A stretch of 52,713 nucleotides of DNA from Chamaesiphon sp. 341R_metabat_111 (lineage in GTDB: Bacteria; Cyanobacteriota; Cyanobacteriia; Cyanobacteriales; Chamaesiphonaceae). Made by a program: the position numbers and the translations under genes. Shown piece after piece: positions 50,090 to 52,713 of the stretch. The notes below the pieces were generated by a model. It was not told the origin of the DNA and did no database searches. It saw nothing but the letters and a program-made list of their open reading frames with translations. Position 1 is the first letter of the stretch, and each line of letters begins with the position of its first letter. The DNA lies in the NCBI GenBank assembly GCA_025351825.1, contig JANXVE010000020.1, positions 1 to 52,713 of the forward strand. Reading direction: 5' to 3'.

Positions 50090-51424
50090 TTAGATTTCCT
50101 TGCTGCTGCTATAAGTAACTTTAGCTTCTTCTAAAAGATCGTAAAGTAAAGATTCAATTTTGACGATCGTTTGTCCGCGTTGCATTTCATCACCGATCGA
50201 TTGTGTCAGAGTTTTAGCTAGGCGACGGCTGAGATTGCCGCTAGCTGGATCTTCTAAAACCTTTGTGAGGGCAATGTAAATAGATCCAGATATTTCCTTG
50301 ACAACTCGATCGATCGCCTGAGCTGGCAATTCACCGATCCCTGGCAGCAGTCTAAGGTTGCGATAAGCAGGTGATTCTGATAGAGCTTTTTGAAATAAAT
50401 GTCTAAAAATTGCTTCCAGATCTGGTTGAATCTTTGGGATTACTCGATAAACAATTAGCTCTAGGATCAGTTCAAACAATACCTCTATTTCATTCGTGTT
50501 ATTTAGATCGATATGTGGTTGTTGAAGATAACCTCTAATAATCTGAGCTATTTGTCCTCGCTTGACTGCTGCTTGGGTTTGACTCAGTACTTGAATAACC
50601 ACCCCATCAGTTAATTCGTTAACAATCTGGCCGACAAACAATCGATTTAATTCCGACTTAACAATATCAAAGTTGATTAATTTGGCTCGATCGCAACGAA
50701 TCAGGACTGGAATCACCCGCAGGAATTGAGCGAAAGGCAACAATAAAAAGAGATCGTACCAGCGACGAACGATCGCCTGTGGCCAACTAACGTTACGATT
50801 GCGCTGACAGATATAGTAAACTCTGCCGAGTAGATCGATCGCAAAGATTCCAATAAAGATGATATCGATCTGCCAAAATAGATCGATGTAATTGCCAGAG
50901 AGATCTAATCGTCGATAATAGTTAGTAACGATTAATGGTTTGATTTTTTGGTCGTAAAAATCAATCTCTTTATCCCAGCCAGCTTTGGTCAGATAAGCTT
51001 GACTCCAGAAGGTTTGAAACGAACCTTTTGCCGATTGATTTTGCACTCTGTCGCGAACTTGATTCTTGATTTTCTCTAAATTGCCAGTCTTCTCAGCTAC
51101 TTGAAAGGGATTGTTTTGAATTAGGCTTACACTCAAAGTATCTAATTCTTGGAGCCAGCTCCGAGTTTGAGCAGAGGCTAGTCCCGTTTGGTTGACGGTA
51201 AGTTTGAGCTGTTCGACGGCATTGAGATATCGCTGGGTTTCGCGATGGGGTTCGATCCCTTTAAACCTGTCGTAGTGCTCGACTACAATGGGTAAGTTCC
51301 GAAAGTAGAAATCACGCCAGGGAATATAAGTAAAATCGAACATCGCTACTAAAAATCCGATCGAGGCGATAATTGCCATCAATCGATCGAACCACAAGTT
51401 TTTGCGGGTAGCTGGCGAAAACAC
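50090..51424 (-). CDS. Hypothetical membrane protein
   Basis: 444 residues. Hydrophobic segments lie at about 15-35 (LMAIIASIGFLVAMFDFTYI) and 185-205 (LFWQIDIIFIGIFAIDLLGR); a third weaker segment is near 220-240 (WYDLFLLLPFAQFLRVIPVL). Between the first two is a periplasm-sized helical domain; the C-terminal 200 residues are soluble and helical (VIPKIQPDLEAIFRHLFQKA). The second and third segments vaguely recall a voltage-sensor or ion-channel S1-S4 fragment, but the rest does not, and I make no call. It is conserved-looking and probably pairs with the gene downstream. Confidence 0.65.
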   Translation of the reverse strand: MFSPATRKNLWFDRLMAIIASIGFLVAMFDFTYIPWRDFYFRNLPIVVEHYDRFKGIEPHRETQRYLNAVEQLKLTVNQTGLASAQTRSWLQELDTLSVSLIQNNPFQVAEKTGNLEKIKNQVRDRVQNQSAKGSFQTFWSQAYLTKAGWDKEIDFYDQKIKPLIVTNYYRRLDLSGNYIDLFWQIDIIFIGIFAIDLLGRVYYICQRNRNVSWPQAIVRRWYDLFLLLPFAQFLRVIPVLIRCDRAKLINFDIVKSELNRLFVGQIVNELTDGVVIQVLSQTQAAVKRGQIAQIIRGYLQQPHIDLNNTNEIEVLFELILELIVYRVIPKIQPDLEAIFRHLFQKALSESPAYRNLRLLPGIGELPAQAIDRVVKEISGSIYIALTKVLEDPASGNLSRRLAKTLTQSIGDEMQRGQTIVKIESLLYDLLEEAKVTYSSSKEI

Positions 51425-51522
51425 TAAAAGATTTTAGAAAGTGTGAGCATCATGACCCTCATTTTAGAGTACTTTGGCTATAGTTATCAAAAAAATCACG
51501 GGTTTCACTTCACATAGCGATT

Positions 51523-52713
51523 ATGCAAGATTTTAACTGGAACAAGCTCCAAAATGGCTCAGATATTCGGGGTGTTGCGATCGAGGGCGTTCCTAATGAA
51601 AATGTTAATCTCACCCCTGAAATCGCTAAAGTTCTCGGACAATCTTTTGCTAGCTGGCTATCACAAAAAGTAAATAAATCCACTGATAAATTAACAATTG
51701 GAGTGGGGCGTGATAGCAGGCTGTCCGGCCCGACAATTATGGCTGCTGTCATGGATGGGATTACTTCAGTTGGTAGTCATGTCAATGACTTCGATCTGGC
51801 TTCGACTCCGGCAATGTTCATGAGTACGATTACTGCTGAGTTTGAGTGTGATGGCGCAATTATGCTCACAGCTAGTCATCTACCATTCAATCGCAATGGT
51901 CTGAAATTTTTCACTGCTCAAGGTGGTTTAGAAAAGCAGGACATTTCAGCTATTCTGGCATTATCAGCTACAAACGAGTTTGTAAATGCCGGATCGAAAG
52001 GTAATACTGTCAAGCGTGATTTTATGTCAGTATATGCCAACCAATTTGTCAATCAAATCAGGACTGCTGTCAATCATCCGACTAGTTTTGAACAACCGTT
52101 AATCGGTCTAAAAATAATTGTTGATGCGGGTAATGGTGCGGGTGGATTTTATGTCGATCGGGTATTGCAGCCATTGGGTGCAGACACTACTGGGAGCCAG
52201 TTTCTAGATCCAGATGGTACGTTTCCCAACCACGTTCCCAATCCAGAAGATCCCACGGCAATGGCGGCAATTTGCCAAGCTGTAACTGCACATCAGGCTG
52301 ACTTTGGGATTATTTTTGATACAGACGTAGATCGATCGGCAGCAGTAGACAGTACGGGCAAAGAACTCAATCGCAATCGATTAATTGGACTAATTAGTGC
52401 GATCGTCCTCCACGAACATCCGAACTCTACCATCGTCACTGATTCAATCACTTCTGATGGATTGACTCACTTTATCCAGCAAGATTTGGGTGGTACTCAC
52501 CATCGGTTCAAGCGTGGCTATAAAAATGTGATTAATGAGTCAATTCGACTCGATCGATCGGGGCAATCATCGTGGGTAGCGATCGAGACTTCTGGACATG
52601 CCGCAATGAAAGAAAATCACTTTCTCGATGATGGTGCATACTTAGTCAGTAAACTCCTAATCGAACTTGCTAAATCTAGGTTGGCAGGTAAAAGATTGAC
52701 AGATCTAATTGCT
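51523..52713 (+). CDS. Phosphomannomutase/phosphoglucomutase (partial, cut by window end)
   Basis: 397 codons from ATG 51523, still open at the window edge. This alpha-D-phosphohexomutase has the catalytic phosphoserine Ser118 in TASHLPFN, the metal loop DTDVDR (Asp266/268/270) and the sugar-binding loop ETSGH (Glu355). All active-site parts present so far are intact, unlike the degenerate domain in the fusion at 41888. TASHLPFN instead of TASHNP is the variant found in the plant/cyanobacterial branch. It interconverts hexose 1- and 6-phosphates; mannose versus glucose preference cannot be told. Confidence 0.88.
   Translation, partial: MQDFNWNKLQNGSDIRGVAIEGVPNENVNLTPEIAKVLGQSFASWLSQKVNKSTDKLTIGVGRDSRLSGPTIMAAVMDGITSVGSHVNDFDLASTPAMFMSTITAEFECDGAIMLTASHLPFNRNGLKFFTAQGGLEKQDISAILALSATNEFVNAGSKGNTVKRDFMSVYANQFVNQIRTAVNHPTSFEQPLIGLKIIVDAGNGAGGFYVDRVLQPLGADTTGSQFLDPDGTFPNHVPNPEDPTAMAAICQAVTAHQADFGIIFDTDVDRSAAVDSTGKELNRNRLIGLISAIVLHEHPNSTIVTDSITSDGLTHFIQQDLGGTHHRFKRGYKNVINESIRLDRSGQSSWVAIETSGHAAMKENHFLDDGAYLVSKLLIELAKSRLAGKRLTDLIA

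Overview
The window is cyanobacterial chromosome. It carries an ndhA-ndhI-ndhG-ndhE run (photosynthetic NDH-1), sqdX (sulfolipid synthesis), a chlororespiratory-reduction-7 homologue, DUF2854, DUF2808 and DUF2232 proteins, a SigC-like sigma factor, an Omp85/BamA of the Toc75 type, and many CGATCG-centred palindromes including GCGATCGC (HIP1). Intergenic spaces hold 7-8 bp tandem repeats and palindromic repeats typical of filamentous or colonial cyanobacteria. I cannot fix the genus from sequence alone; no rRNA is present.

Layout. 1-2.8 kb: a MITE-like repeat at the very edge, the 3' remnant of a gene, an ankyrin membrane protein, and a metal-homeostasis patch (truncated SmtB/ZiaR-type regulator behind a well-kept operator, and a ZnuA-like lipoprotein behind a Zur/Fur-like box). 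2.8-9.2 kb: cysK, a J-domain protein, sqdX, a small conserved gene, purC and bamA. 9.3-13.7 kb: a small secreted protein, then ndhA-I-G-E and aroE, ending in a strong hairpin. 13.7-20.7 kb: a TPR protein, a decayed gene, a compact lptA-lptB-lptF unit for lipopolysaccharide export, rbgA/ylqF and a GT4 glycosyltransferase. 20.7-27.3 kb: a secreted RTX/DUF4114 protein, a repeat-rich lipoprotein, cysQ, a heptamer repeat array, an SDR oxidoreductase with selO, and the convergent crr7/DUF2854 pair. 27.5-33.3 kb: a 900-residue ankyrin protein with an unusual repeated acidic motif, then a cobalamin riboswitch and the cobalt transporter cbiM-N-Q-O. 33.3-41.7 kb: dnaX interrupted by an intein, a cyanobacterial hypothetical, RNase HI with an extra C-terminal domain, moeA, dgt and a DUF4351 protein. 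41.9-49.5 kb: a GDP-mannose pyrophosphorylase-like fusion, an ArsM-like methyltransferase, DUF2232, a GNAT, DUF2808 and sigC. 49.5-52.7 kb: a second copy of the MITE, two unknown genes, and a phosphomannomutase/phosphoglucomutase cut by the window end.

The most interesting object is the dnaX intein. The frame encoding DnaX contains complete splicing blocks. The middle of the intein, read in another frame of the same strand, encodes a recognisable C-terminal piece of a LAGLIDADG-type homing endonuclease preceded by a CxCGCG...GH zinc-knuckle-like segment. The intein therefore seems to have lost its endonuclease by deletion plus compensating frameshifts, or carries it as an overlapping out-of-frame gene. 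Secondary items are a pair of TA-flanked MITEs, an SmtB-type regulator with an internal deletion, a phosphomutase domain that has lost its catalytic serine and metal loop, and a three-unit 47-residue repeat between ankyrin modules.
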